A DNA stretch of 64,000 bases from Aliidiomarina iranensis (GTDB lineage Bacteria > Pseudomonadota > Gammaproteobacteria > Enterobacterales > Alteromonadaceae): positions 372,001-436,000 of the forward strand of contig NZ_PIPJ01000002.1 of the NCBI RefSeq assembly GCF_003987135.1. The letters run 5' to 3'. Under the pieces are notes generated by a model. It had not been told where the DNA came from. It saw only the letters and a list, made by a program, of their open reading frames with translations, and did not search any database. The position numbers and the translations under genes were made by a program. Of the stretch, positions 12,075-21,275 are shown one piece after another (position 1 is the stretch's first letter; every line of letters begins with the position of its first letter).

Positions 12075-13892
12075 CTACTTGCCAGTTTTCAAGACCGCAA
12101 GGAACGCTTCCTGAGGCACTTCCACGTTGCCCAATTGTTTCATTCGTTTCTTACCTTCTTTCTGCTTTTGTAGCAGCTTTTTCTTACGGCTTACATCACC
12201 ACCATAACACTTTGCAGTTACGTTTTTACGTAATTGTTTCACCGTGCTTCGGGCAATAACATGATTACCAATGGTAGCCTGAATAGCGATATCAAACATT
12301 TGCCGTGGAATAAGCTCCCGCATTTTATCCACCACATCACGCCCGCGATATTGTGCTTGGCTGCGGTGCAAGATCATCGCAAGCGCGTCTACACGCTCGC
12401 CGTTTATCAAGATATCAACCCGCACCATATCCGATTCATCAAAGCGCTTAAATTGATAATCCAAAGAGGCGTAACCACGGCTGGTTGATTTCAAACGATC
12501 GAAGAAATCCATTACTACTTCGGCCATCGGCAGCTCGTATGTGAGAGCCACTTGCTTACCATGATAAACCATGTTGGTTTGCATACCGCGGCGCTCTACA
12601 CAAAGCGTAATCACATTCCCAACATGCTCTTGTGGAACCAAAATATTCGCTTCTACGATAGGCTCGTAAATAGCCTGAATTTCGTTTACCGGCGGCAAGT
12701 ATGCTGGGTTATCCACCATTTTTATCTCGCCTTTAGTTGTTTCAACTTTATAAACAACCGTGGGCGCAGTGGTGATTAGATCGATATCGTACTCGCGCTC
12801 TAATCGCTCTTGGATAATTTCCATGTGCAGCATACCCAAAAAGCCACAACGGAAACCAAAGCCGAGCGCACCAGAGTTTTCTGGCTCGAAAAATAGTGAA
12901 GCATCGTTCAAGCTTAATTTGTCCAGTGCATCACGAAAGTTTTCATAGTCATCTGAACTAATCGGGAACATGCCCGCATACACTTGTGGCTGCACTTTCT
13001 TAAAGCCCGGTAGCATTTTATCGGCTGGCCGCTTTGAATGCGTAAGCGTATCCCCTACCGGCGCTCCATGTATTTCCTTAATACCCGCAATAACATAGCC
13101 AACTTCACCTGCGCGTAACACACCGGTTTCTGTTTGTTTCGGGGTGAAAATCCCCACTTTGTCAACGATGTGATCTTGGCCGGTCGACATAACCTTCATT
13201 TTTTCGCCAACGCGCAGAACACCTTTTTTGATCCGCACAAGGGAAACAACGCCTTGATAGTTATCAAACCATGAATCAATAATGAGCGCTTGTAATGGCG
13301 CTTCATCGTCGGCTTCAGCTTCTGGTGAAGGCACTTGTTTTACGATACGTTCAAGCACTTCATCAATACCAATGCCTGTTTTCGCTGAGCAACGAACCGC
13401 ATCGTGGGCTTCAATACCCACAATATCTTCAATTTCTTGTGCTACTCGCTCAGGTTCTGCAGAGGGTAAATCAATTTTATTCAGTACTGGCACCACCTCT
13501 AAATCCATATCAATGGCGGTGTAGCAGTTTGCGAGAGTTTGCGCTTCAACACCTTGAGCGGCATCTACAACTAACAACGCCCCTTCACAGCCGGCAAGGC
13601 TACGAGAAACCTCGTAGGAGAAATCAACGTGGCCGGGGGTATCGATAAAGTTCAACTGATAACGCTCACCATCGTTCGCATCATAGTAAAGCGTAACGCT
13701 CTGCGCTTTGATAGTGATACCGCGTTCCCGCTCGATATCCATTGAATCTAGTACTTGTTCTGCCATTTCTCGTTGGGTTAAACCACCGCAAGTTTGAATC
13801 AAGCGATCTGATAGCGTTGATTTACCATGGTCAATATGCGCGATTACCGAGAAATTACGAATGTTCTTTTTTGCTATGCCAACTTGGCTCAT
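12075..13892 (-). CDS. lepA: Elongation factor 4 (LepA)
   Basis: A translational GTPase of 605 residues from the ATG at 13892 (E. coli 599). It binds stalled or immature ribosomes. G1 AHIDHGKST, switch [19 protein letters not shown] and NKIDLP are clear, and the C-terminal LepA-specific domain ends with [23 protein letters not shown]-type basic sequence. The frame also has a GTG at 13898, but GAGG sits 5 nt before the chosen ATG. Confidence 0.97.
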   Translation of the reverse strand: MSQVGIAKKNIRNFSVIAHIDHGKSTLSDRLIQTCGGLTQREMAEQVLDSMDIERERGITIKAQSVTLYYDANDGERYQLNFIDTPGHVDFSYEVSRSLAGCEGALLVVDAAQGVEAQTLANCYTAIDMDLEVVPVLNKIDLPSAEPERVAQEIEDIVGIEAHDAVRCSAKTGIGIDEVLERIVKQVPSPEAEADDEAPLQALIIDSWFDNYQGVVSLVRIKKGVLRVGEKMKVMSTGQDHIVDKVGIFTPKQTETGVLRAGEVGYVIAGIKEIHGAPVGDTLTHSKRPADKMLPGFKKVQPQVYAGMFPISSDDYENFRDALDKLSLNDASLFFEPENSGALGFGFRCGFLGMLHMEIIQERLEREYDIDLITTAPTVVYKVETTKGEIKMVDNPAYLPPVNEIQAIYEPIVEANILVPQEHVGNVITLCVERRGMQTNMVYHGKQVALTYELPMAEVVMDFFDRLKSTSRGYASLDYQFKRFDESDMVRVDILINGERVDALAMILHRSQAQYRGRDVVDKMRELIPRQMFDIAIQATIGNHVIARSTVKQLRKNVTAKCYGGDVSRKKKLLQKQKEGKKRMKQLGNVEVPQEAFLAVLKTGK

Positions 13893-13954
13893 GTACACCT
13901 CATATCCGGTCAGTCAGCAAAACGCTGCGACTCCTCACCGTATTTATGAGGCGA

Positions 13955-13983
13955 ATTTTACTTACTTTAGCGAAGATAAACAA
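13955..13983 (-). promoter_or_regulatory. Candidate Sigma70 promoter for lepA-lepB-rnc-era
   Basis: On the minus strand TTGTTT (13978-13983) and TAAAAT (13955-13960) are 17 bp apart, in the 91-bp gap between the rseC stop and the lepA start. It would drive lepA independently of the rpoE operon. Confidence 0.55.
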
Positions 13984-14427
13984 TCAAGGTTGGTCGACTG
14001 GAAGGATATTAATCTGCATTAACTCACGAACTTGCAGATCTCGGCGCCGCAACCATTGCTTTAAAAGAAAAAAACTAGCGGCAAAACCCGCTCCCGCGAG
14101 CAGAATCCCATACAGTTCCTGCTGAGGAAAAAGTTGCTCGCCAATTAATGCGCCAGCTAAAAGCGTGATAATAGGAATTAAATAAAGTAACACCGAGAAC
14201 TTTAAGATCGCCTTCTCCGGCAGCCATAACTCAACTTGGCTGCCAATAGCTGGCGGATTTTCTAACCAAACCTCAACACTGCCGCGGCGATTCGGTAGTG
14301 CTTTAGATAAAATACCCGCACCGCAGTGGCTTTGTTGCTTACAGCCACCACAACCTTGTTGCAAAGCCGTTGTAATAGTAACGGTTTGGCCGTTAATGGC
14401 GGTTACTTCACCAATTTCACGAATCAT
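13984..14427 (-). CDS. rseC: RseC/SoxR-reducing-system protein
   Basis: A 147-residue inner-membrane protein (E. coli 159). The N-terminal part carries the Cys cluster CGGCKQQSHCG typical of RseC, and two membrane segments lie at about 76-98 and 105-122. RseC is a minor modulator of SigmaE, and related proteins take part in reducing SoxR. Its ATG overlaps the rseB stop by ATGA, completing the rpoE-rseA-rseB-rseC operon. Confidence 0.9.
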   Translation of the reverse strand: MIREIGEVTAINGQTVTITTALQQGCGGCKQQSHCGAGILSKALPNRRGSVEVWLENPPAIGSQVELWLPEKAILKFSVLLYLIPIITLLAGALIGEQLFPQQELYGILLAGAGFAASFFLLKQWLRRRDLQVRELMQINILPVDQP

Positions 14428-15488
14428 CGCCGCACCGAAGTTGCTATGCGTTGCAATGTAGCCATTGGCAGGCGCCCCACAACGGTAACGCTATAATCGG
14501 CGTAGCTGTGAGAATATAAAGATTCTAATCCACTGTGGCGTAAGTTCACTGCAGCTTCCGGATCTTCACTGACATAGAGGGAAATACGGGTAAGGCCATC
14601 TGAATACAGGAAGTAATCAGCCGCTATTCCAGTAATCGGGAGCCGATGATGATTTCCTCGCACTAAGGTAAAGCCTCGAGGTAAATAGTTAGTTTGCCAT
14701 TCGTGTTGAACACTAACACCACGGTGAATATCTTCCACAACAGGTGGTAAATTTAAATCGAGTATTTGCGCTAACTCAGGATTTGGTTCGTTTGTTATCT
14801 CTAGAGCTGTTAACTGAACTTGTTCCAGTGGCTCACCCTCTTGGCTTAGGGTAAGCATTCGCAGCAGCATTCCGGTTTCTCGATCGAGCCAAAGGGAATA
14901 ACCATAACGATCTTGATCTTTTGGCAGCAACCGCACATGAACGGTTGTTCTATCCATTATTCTCGCGCCGCCCATAGGCACCGCATCATATGCTTTAGAA
15001 ATATTCTCAAATTCACGGAAAAATGCAGTTGGAATAGGGCCAAACATATTATTAGCACGCACGCTAAAAGGTGAACTCATGGAGTGAAAGTAAGATACCG
15101 TTTGACCACGGCGGATAATATGGATTTCTGGGCCATTCAAGCTGTGTAATAGCTCTAATTCTTCATTCTCACTATTGTGGCCGTGCAACCAACGAAACAT
15201 TTCAATACGTTGATCCTGCACATGCACTAAAGAGGCATTGAAATTGAACTCGGTAAGCGCTTTTTGCATTAGGTTAAACCAGCGTTCACCCTCGAGTAAC
15301 GCGCGTTGCTCCCCTGCTGGCAACTGAGTTTCAACGTCATCTTCTGGCGCTACTGTTTGCTGCGCCACGGCTTCTTGGGGCATTGTCTGCTGGGGCGCTG
15401 CCAGCTGAGGCGCTGCGGCAAACACTGTGCTGCAGATTAAGCTACTGGCAAGCCCTAAAGCTGCCAGCAAATACCGGTAACCTTGCAT
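14424..15488 (-). CDS. rseB: Sigma-E factor regulatory protein RseB
   Basis: A periplasmic protein of 354 residues (E. coli 318) with an N-terminal signal peptide ending near AAP. Next comes a low-complexity Ala/Pro/Gln segment (about 25-50) that explains the extra length. The MucB/RseB domain follows, with RWLHGHNSENEELELLHSLNGPE-like and GYSLWLDRETGMLLRM motifs. RseB shields RseA from DegS and senses mislocalised lipopolysaccharide. It is 6 bp downstream of rseA. Confidence 0.93.
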   Translation of the reverse strand: MQGYRYLLAALGLASSLICSTVFAAAPQLAAPQQTMPQEAVAQQTVAPEDDVETQLPAGEQRALLEGERWFNLMQKALTEFNFNASLVHVQDQRIEMFRWLHGHNSENEELELLHSLNGPEIHIIRRGQTVSYFHSMSSPFSVRANNMFGPIPTAFFREFENISKAYDAVPMGGARIMDRTTVHVRLLPKDQDRYGYSLWLDRETGMLLRMLTLSQEGEPLEQVQLTALEITNEPNPELAQILDLNLPPVVEDIHRGVSVQHEWQTNYLPRGFTLVRGNHHRLPITGIAADYFLYSDGLTRISLYVSEDPEAAVNLRHSGLESLYSHSYADYSVTVVGRLPMATLQRIATSVRR

Positions 15489-15494
15489 ATTGGT

Positions 15495-16154
15495 TTAATC
15501 GATGCCTTGTTCTTGTGTATCGGGTTGCGTGCTATTGTTGCGCTGCTCTTGCTCGCTTGACGCTTGTTCGCCAATTCTTTCTTCACTTAGCTCTTGTTCA
15601 TTTAATTGGAGCTGCTGTTGATGGTCAAAAAAGAATGATTGTAGCAATCTTCGCTCATTATCCGCTTCCTGTTGATCAACAACCGCGGTGTTGGTCATAT
15701 TAAAACTAACCGGGTTAATCACACCACCTAAAGGCCGTGTTTCGAAGCCTTGGTTTACCGCAGCGCCAGTGCCCGCATCTGGAATGGCAACGCCATCGGC
15801 AACGGGTTGGTAGTTTTGGATACCCACAACAGTAACGATAGCTACACCCGCGGCTACCGCAACATTTGCCGCCGGCCGAAACCATCCCCGTTGCAACCAT
15901 TGCTGCACGTTCTGCCATGCGCTCTTCGGTGCAGCTGCATGTTTAGGTTCAGCTGCTATTTGCGCCGCTACCGAAGCCGATATATCGAAAGGCTGACCAC
16001 TTATCGCCTCACCTCGAATTACCGCGCCAGTGAGCTGATAACGAAACCATCGCTCCCGTTGGCTCGCATTTTCCACCAGCTCATGCACTGCTTCATCGCC
16101 ATCAAAGTGGCCATCAAGCAATGCTGAAAGTTGTTCTTTCTGGTGCTCTGTCAT
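15495..16154 (-). CDS. rseA: Anti-sigma-E factor RseA
   Basis: A single-pass inner-membrane protein of 219 residues. The N-terminal cytoplasmic anti-sigma domain begins EQLSALLDGHFDGDE and contains RWFRYQLTGAVIRGE, as in E. coli RseA. A membrane segment lies at about 98-114 (VAVAAGVAIVTVVGI). The periplasmic tail is Gln/Glu-rich. DegS and then RseP (encoded at 36.6 kb) are expected to cleave it and free SigmaE. GAGGATAG precedes the ATG. Confidence 0.93.
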   Translation of the reverse strand: MTEHQKEQLSALLDGHFDGDEAVHELVENASQRERWFRYQLTGAVIRGEAISGQPFDISASVAAQIAAEPKHAAAPKSAWQNVQQWLQRGWFRPAANVAVAAGVAIVTVVGIQNYQPVADGVAIPDAGTGAAVNQGFETRPLGGVINPVSFNMTNTAVVDQQEADNERRLLQSFFFDHQQQLQLNEQELSEERIGEQASSEQEQRNNSTQPDTQEQGID

Positions 16155-16175
16155 TCGTGTCTATCCTCAGTTAGC

Positions 16176-16757
16176 TTAATTCGCATCGAGCAACGGTTCT
16201 ATCGCTTTATCAATAGCTTCACGTGCTCTAAAAATCCTTGAACGTACTGTTCCTATCGGACAATCCATGGTGATAGCAATTTCTTCATAGCCCATACCAT
16301 CCAATTCGCGCAATGTTATGGCTTGTTTTAAATCGTCAGGCAACGCATCTATAGCTGCCATCACCGTGCGTTTCAGTTCATCAGATAACAACATTCGCTC
16401 TGGGGAAGCGATATCTCGCAAACCATGCCCGGCATCTAAAAATTCCGCATCTTGCGCATCAACATCCGAAGATGGCGGTTTTCGCCCGCGCGCAACTAAA
16501 TAATTTTTTGCTGTATTCACAGCAATTCTGTAAAGCCATGTATAGAACGCACTTTCGCCACGAAAATTCGGTAATGCGCGATAGGCTTTTATAAAAGCCT
16601 CTTGCGCAACATCCGGCACATCGCCCGGGTGCTTAACGTAACGTGACACTAAGCTTATGATTTTGTGTTGGTATTTCTTCACCAAAACATCAAAAGCTCG
16701 CTGATCACCACGCTGTACTCGTTCAACCAGCTGTTGATCAATTTCCTGTTCGCTCAT
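16176..16757 (-). CDS. rpoE: RNA polymerase sigma-E factor
   Basis: A 193-residue ECF sigma factor (E. coli 191) for the envelope-stress response. Region 2 contains the DVPDVAQEAFIKAYRAL helix and FYTWLYRIAVNTAKNY; region 4 contains LRELDGMGYEEIA and PIGTVRSRIFRAREA. It is the first gene of rpoE-rseABC, and a SigmaE-like promoter precedes it, implying autoregulation. nadB starts 163 bp away in the opposite direction, as in E. coli. Confidence 0.97.
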   Translation of the reverse strand: MSEQEIDQQLVERVQRGDQRAFDVLVKKYQHKIISLVSRYVKHPGDVPDVAQEAFIKAYRALPNFRGESAFYTWLYRIAVNTAKNYLVARGRKPPSSDVDAQDAEFLDAGHGLRDIASPERMLLSDELKRTVMAAIDALPDDLKQAITLRELDGMGYEEIAITMDCPIGTVRSRIFRAREAIDKAIEPLLDAN

Positions 16758-16835
16758 TCGAGCCCACTCTCTTCTTAACCCCTGCTATCGCCTATTTCGC
16801 CGATTTTTAAACTGGGCTCGCATTATTCATACAAA

Positions 16836-16865
16836 CCTAGACCAAGCTTTTCGCAAAAAGTTCGC
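16836..16865 (-). promoter_or_regulatory. SigmaE-type promoter before rpoE
   Basis: On the minus strand GCGAACTT (16858-16865) and TCTAGG (16836-16841) are separated by 16 bp. This fits the SigmaE pattern GGAACTT-N16-(G)TCTAA closely, with one mismatch in the core -35. It lies about 80 bp before the rpoE start, where an autoregulated promoter is expected. Confidence 0.7.
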
Positions 16866-16920
16866 AAATATAGTAATAACAAAGGTAAAATCCATTAATA
16901 ATTCTTAACTACGATAAATC

Positions 16921-18531
16921 ATGATGAACTCAGACGCTACAATAACGTGCGATATCCTAATTATTGGCAGCGGGGCCGCTGGCCTCTCTCTTGCGCTGCA
17001 ACTGGCAAAAGAATATCAGGTAGTGGTTTTAAGTAAAGGCCCGTTAGCCGAAGGTTCTACCTATTATGCTCAAGGCGGTATTGCTGCCGTATTTGATGCC
17101 AACGATAGTATTGAATCACATATCGACGATACTCTGGTTGCCGGTGGTGGCATTTGCGATGCCGCGGTTGTTCGTTACACCGCAGAGCGCGCGAAAGAAA
17201 GCTTGAATTGGTTAATTCAGTTAGGCGTAGATTTTGACCGCGAACCTGATGTTAATGGTGAGCCTCGCTTCCACTTAACACGCGAAGGGGGCCATAGCCA
17301 TCGCCGTATCTTACACTCAGCCGATGCCACCGGCCGAGCGGTGCAGAGTACGTTAACGAGCCAAACCCTGAGCCATCCAAATATTCACGTACTAGAAAAT
17401 TGTAATGCCATCGATTTAATTCGCTCCGGCAACGATAACCAACAACGCTGCATCGGAGCCTATGTATGGCACCGACAGCAAGAGCGGGTGCTAACAATAG
17501 CCGCTAAATTTACGGCTCTATGCACAGGTGGTGCCAGTAAGGTTTATCAATACACTTCAAACCCCGATATCGCCAGCGGTGATGGCATTGCCATGGCTTG
17601 GCGAGCCGGTTGCCGTGTGGGCAATATGGAATTCAATCAATTCCACCCTACTTGTTTGTTCCATCCGAATGCCCGCAACTTTCTCCTCACCGAAGCCTTG
17701 CGCGGCGAAGGTGCTTTGTTAAAACGCCCAGATGGCTCTCGTTTTATGCCAGATTTTCACGAATTGGCGGAACTTGCTCCGCGGGATGTGGTAGCGCGCG
17801 CTATCGATTATGAAATGAAACGCCTTGGCGCCGATTGCATGTATTTGGATATTTCCCATAAACCGGCTGATTTTATCCGCCAACACTTCCCCACCATCTA
17901 TGAAAAATGCCAAAGCCTGGGTATTGATATTACCGCCGAGCCGATGCCAATCGTACCGGCAGCACATTACACCTGCGGTGGTGTAGTAACCAACTTAAAC
18001 GCCAAAACCGATTTAAACAACTTGTATGCCATTGGCGAGGTCGCCTACACCGGCTTGCATGGTGCGAACCGTATGGCAAGTAACTCCTTGTTAGAATGCG
18101 TTGTGTTCGCCCGCGCAGCCGCTGCAGATATCGCAGGTAAAATGCCAGAAACCATTCTGGTTAACGAAATACCGGATTGGGATGAGAGTAAGGTAACGAA
18201 CTCCGACGAAGAGGTAATTATTCAACATAACTGGCACGAACTACGTTTATTTATGTGGGATTATGTCGGCATTGTGCGCACCGATAAACGCCTAGAGCGG
18301 GCTTTGCGGCGTGTTGAGATGCTGCAGCAAGAAATACACGATTATTATGCTAATTTCCGAGTAAGCAATAATTTGCTGGAGTTACGAAACCTAGCACAAG
18401 TAGCGCAATTAATTATTGAAAGTGCCATGCAACGAAAGGAAAGCCGGGGTTTACATTACACCCTCGATTATCCAGAACTTGCAGAAAACTCCCAGCCAAC
18501 CATTCTAACGCCAACCAAACGGCAGGTTTAA
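16921..18531 (+). CDS. nadB: L-aspartate oxidase
   Basis: A 536-residue flavoenzyme (E. coli 540) that oxidises L-aspartate to iminoaspartate, the first step of NAD synthesis. The FAD-binding start [33 protein letters not shown], the active-site region [21 protein letters not shown] and the [25 protein letters not shown] motif are all present. The start region has no strong ribosome site. Its TAA shares bases with the stop of ygfX on the other strand. Confidence 0.97.
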   Translation: MMNSDATITCDILIIGSGAAGLSLALQLAKEYQVVVLSKGPLAEGSTYYAQGGIAAVFDANDSIESHIDDTLVAGGGICDAAVVRYTAERAKESLNWLIQLGVDFDREPDVNGEPRFHLTREGGHSHRRILHSADATGRAVQSTLTSQTLSHPNIHVLENCNAIDLIRSGNDNQQRCIGAYVWHRQQERVLTIAAKFTALCTGGASKVYQYTSNPDIASGDGIAMAWRAGCRVGNMEFNQFHPTCLFHPNARNFLLTEALRGEGALLKRPDGSRFMPDFHELAELAPRDVVARAIDYEMKRLGADCMYLDISHKPADFIRQHFPTIYEKCQSLGIDITAEPMPIVPAAHYTCGGVVTNLNAKTDLNNLYAIGEVAYTGLHGANRMASNSLLECVVFARAAAADIAGKMPETILVNEIPDWDESKVTNSDEEVIIQHNWHELRLFMWDYVGIVRTDKRLERALRRVEMLQQEIHDYYANFRVSNNLLELRNLAQVAQLIIESAMQRKESRGLHYTLDYPELAENSQPTILTPTKRQV

Positions 18532-19076
18532 CGCCGCCGAAGCGGCGCATTTAAGGTGATACCAATGCGCCGCAACCTTGCCCAATCCGCTGCAGCAACT
18601 TGATCGCGCCAAATTCGGCACCATTGCTGCATAGGCTTATTGTGTTCTACATCTGCGATATGCTCTATTCTAAATGTTAAGAGCCATGGTGTAATAATTA
18701 CAGGTGGGCACATTTGCGTGAGTTGGCCGCCTTTGCAGATTACAGCGCCGTATTCATCGAATTCATTGATTTGTGCAAAGGCGTTAGCTGCAGGCTCTGA
18801 TTCCCGCTTCTCCGCATCGAAGGCAAACGCAAACAACAGTAAAGCGCTGAGCAGCAGCCAAGATTCGTAAACTATGCTCGCATACCCAAGCATAGCTGAA
18901 CTAATGTAAGCGGAATTTACCAAGCGATTAGAGATTTTTGAGGGTGCGAACGCAGATCGCTTTGGGTATGAAGCTTCTTCAGCGAAACCCTCTGACTCTG
19001 AGCTTTCTGGCGCAAAAGCCTCAGGGCTACCGGCACTTGCGGTTTCTGCGGGTGCATGAAGTGAGTAACGAGCCAT
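18528..19076 (-). CDS. ygfX: YgfX/CptA-family membrane protein
   Basis: A 182-residue protein placed directly after sdhE, the position of ygfX in E. coli. The C-terminal half matches the YgfX pattern: a membrane stretch (about 60-85), a hydrophilic middle, and an end reading [17 protein letters not shown], like E. coli DEAEWRDLRRIL. It is longer than the usual 135 residues because of a Ser/Glu/Ala-rich N-terminal extension of about 50 residues. YgfX was proposed to inhibit cell division or to work with SdhE; the true role is unsettled. The assignment is based on weak similarity plus context. Confidence 0.7.
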   Translation of the reverse strand: MARYSLHAPAETASAGSPEAFAPESSESEGFAEEASYPKRSAFAPSKISNRLVNSAYISSAMLGYASIVYESWLLLSALLLFAFAFDAEKRESEPAANAFAQINEFDEYGAVICKGGQLTQMCPPVIITPWLLTFRIEHIADVEHNKPMQQWCRIWRDQVAAADWARLRRIGITLNAPLRRR

Positions 19077-19102
19077 CCTTGCTCCTGTTCAGTTAACTGG
19101 CC

Positions 19103-19372
19103 TCAAACCTTAACGCGGCGCAGCATCAGAGCCACCATCTCCGCCAACTCTGGATCCGGACATTTTGCGTGCCCCATAAACCAAGAGAATAAATCCGGAT
19201 CATCACAGGTAAGTAAGCGCCGAAATACCTGTTGCTGTTCTTCATTGAGCTCATCGTAAGCTTCTTCAACAAAGGGGGCGAATAACACATCAAGCTCGAG
19301 CATACCCCGCCGACACGCCCAGCGCATGCGCCGCTTATCTTTTAAGATTTCTTCCGATTGCCGAGGAAACAT
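19103..19372 (-). CDS. sdhE: FAD assembly factor SdhE
   Basis: An 89-residue all-helical protein that helps attach FAD covalently to succinate dehydrogenase. The defining motif RWACRRGMLELDVLFAPF (RGxxE) is present, and CDDPDLFSWFMGH matches E. coli CDDPDLFNWLMNH. It sits 26 bp upstream of ygfX and points away from ygfZ, the same neighbourhood as in E. coli. Confidence 0.95.
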   Translation of the reverse strand: MFPRQSEEILKDKRRMRWACRRGMLELDVLFAPFVEEAYDELNEEQQQVFRRLLTCDDPDLFSWFMGHAKCPDPELAEMVALMLRRVKV

Positions 19373-19659
19373 TGTGTGTACTCCATAAAAACTTAGTAAA
19401 CATATTCTAACAGCTACTCGCGTGAACCCCTACCCAAATCCCTAGCAAAATTGAGCAAAATCCGCCAAAACCAAGAATTTTGAAACTAACCTTGAATTTC
19501 TAAAACCGCATCCCCACTATTCTGTTAGCGCGATTTTTCGAACCCAGTTTATAAGAACGAAGAGCAAGCAGTGCGCTTGCTATCAAGGCCAACAGGGCCA
19601 CGGCAAATGCCTTAGAGGCAATTGTAAAATACTATAGGAAATAATTACGAGGAGCTGAA
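19373..19659. promoter_or_regulatory. Divergent sdhE/ygfZ intergenic region with a hairpin-rich leader
   Basis: This 287-bp gap holds no gene. Close to ygfZ several short hairpins follow one another on the plus strand: GCAAGC-AGTGC-GCTTGC, GGCC-AACA-GGGCC, and GCC-TTAGA-GGC (about 19565-19625). A TTTATAA at about 19549 could be a -10 for ygfZ, with no good -35. Minus-strand TAGAAT about 30 bp before sdhE could serve that gene. Confidence 0.35.
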
Positions 19660-20607
19660 GTGTCTGGATTACTCGCCAACAAGTTAACCAATGCCAACCC
19701 TGCACTCCTCATTGAGCTGCCCGGCATGGCGGTAGTGAAAGCTAGCGGGCCTGATACCGACACATTTCTTCAGGGCCAGCTAACCTGCGATCTCACCCAT
19801 CTTGAGCAACATAATTGGCTCCTTGGTGGCCATTGTGATGCCAAAGGCAAACTTTGGAGTATCTTTCGCGCAGTGCGCTCAGAAGATAGCATTTTGCTTC
19901 TGCAAAATCGTTCTACCGCCGAGCATAGCTTGGCACAATTACAAAAGTTTTCAGTATTCTCTAAAATTGAGATAACGGATTCCACTGAACACTTCAGCTG
20001 CTTCTTAGTAGCGGGCGAGCAGGCCGTTGCAAAAGTATCTGAGCTAGTGGGTGGCACACCTACCGAACTACACAGTACGTTTGGCGATACCCATGTGCTT
20101 AGCCTTAGCCCTACTCTCTATTTATGTGTAACACCAAAAACGAATAAACCGAACGCGCGCATGTTGCCAGAAAGCTATTGGCACGCCATTCAAATTGAGC
20201 AAGGCTGGCCGAATCTCGCTGCTGTTCACCAGAGTACCTTTATTCCGCAAATGGTGAACCTCGATAGCTTAAATGGCGTAAGTTTCAAAAAGGGTTGCTA
20301 TATAGGCCAAGAGACGATTGCGCGCACCCATTATAAGGGACAAAACAAACGCCGGTTAGCGCATCTAATCGGAACCGCCGAATCTACGCCGGCACCAGCA
20401 AGCGAACTTGAAATCAAGTTAGGCGAAAACTGGCGCCGCGCAGGTGCAGTTATCAGCGCAGTGCGTTATGATAACGATGTCATTGCAATTCAAGCCGTGT
20501 TACCAAGTGATCTTGATGCTCAGGCAGAATTGCGCATTAAAGGGCAGAATGACAGCAAATTCACCCCCTGCCCAAAATCAGACGAAACGGAATCAATCAA
20601 TGAGTGA
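19660..20607 (+). CDS. ygfZ: tRNA-modifying/folate-binding protein YgfZ
   Basis: A 315-residue GcvT-like protein (E. coli 326) that binds tetrahydrofolate and supports iron-sulfur enzymes such as MiaB. The hallmark KGCYIGQETIARTHYKG (K-G-C-Y-x-G-Q-E) is intact at about residue 211, and the N-terminal FLQGQLTCDLTHL is typical. The start is GTG with GAGGAG 7-8 nt upstream. The last 8 bases overlap the start of the SlyD-like gene, so the two are probably cotranslated. Confidence 0.95.
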   Translation: MSGLLANKLTNANPALLIELPGMAVVKASGPDTDTFLQGQLTCDLTHLEQHNWLLGGHCDAKGKLWSIFRAVRSEDSILLLQNRSTAEHSLAQLQKFSVFSKIEITDSTEHFSCFLVAGEQAVAKVSELVGGTPTELHSTFGDTHVLSLSPTLYLCVTPKTNKPNARMLPESYWHAIQIEQGWPNLAAVHQSTFIPQMVNLDSLNGVSFKKGCYIGQETIARTHYKGQNKRRLAHLIGTAESTPAPASELEIKLGENWRRAGAVISAVRYDNDVIAIQAVLPSDLDAQAELRIKGQNDSKFTPCPKSDETESINE

Positions 20608-21088
20608 AACCATCAGTCAAGACAAAGCAGTTACTATCCACTACACCGTGAAAAATGGTGAAGGTGTAACTTTGGATCAATCAGCCGAAGAACGTCCACT
20701 GGCTTTTATTTTCGGCCGTGGCATGTTAATTCCTGGGCTTGAAAAAGAGCTGGAAGGAAAAACCGCAGGCGCTGAATTCAATGCAGATATCACTGCTGCC
20801 GATGCCTATGGCGAGCGTCATGATGGTCTAATCCAAACTGTTCCACGGAATCTTTTTGGTGACCAGGATGTAAACCCTGGCATGCAATTCCGTGCAACAA
20901 CTGATCATGGCGAGCAATCAGTAATGGTTGTTGAAGTAAACGATACCGAAGTTACCGTTGATGGCAATCACCCACTTGCGGGTGTTGATCTGAACTTTGA
21001 AGTGAAAGTTGTTGATGTTCGTGAAGCAAGTGCGGAAGAATTATCACACGGTCATGTTCATGGTCCAGGTGGCGTTGAGCACGAATAA
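20600..21088 (+). CDS. slyD: SlyD-like FKBP-type peptidyl-prolyl isomerase
   Basis: A 162-residue isomerase and chaperone from the ATG at 20600; the longer upstream frame overlaps ygfZ and is not used. The FKBP fold is split by the insert-in-flap domain (DAYGERHDGLIQTVPRNLF to DHGEQSVMVVEVNDTEVTVDGNHPLAG). The end VDVREASAEELSHGHVHG matches SlyD rather than FkpB, but the Cys/His-rich metal-binding tail of E. coli SlyD is missing and the protein stops at GPGGVEHE. An FkpB-like paralogue is the alternative name. Confidence 0.82.
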   Translation: MSETISQDKAVTIHYTVKNGEGVTLDQSAEERPLAFIFGRGMLIPGLEKELEGKTAGAEFNADITAADAYGERHDGLIQTVPRNLFGDQDVNPGMQFRATTDHGEQSVMVVEVNDTEVTVDGNHPLAGVDLNFEVKVVDVREASAEELSHGHVHGPGGVEHE

Positions 21089-21117
21089 GTGTTCACAAAC
21101 TGCTAAAGTTTAATCAA

Positions 21118-21144
21118 ATGGCTCCTTCTGGGGCCATTTTTTTG
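21118..21144 (+). terminator. Rho-independent terminator after ygfZ-slyD
   Basis: ATGGCTCC and GGGGCCAT form an 8-bp stem around TTCT, followed by seven T residues. It begins 29 bp after the slyD stop. Confidence 0.85.
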
Positions 21145-21275
21145 CATGACGTTTAATTAGCATCTTAAACATGCGCTTTTCAAAGCCTAAGAGTCATTGC
21201 GTAATTCCGTATTTTCGCGCAAAATATAAACAATCATGGAAGCTCATACACCCGTCCTCTCGACAAGGTGTAGCA

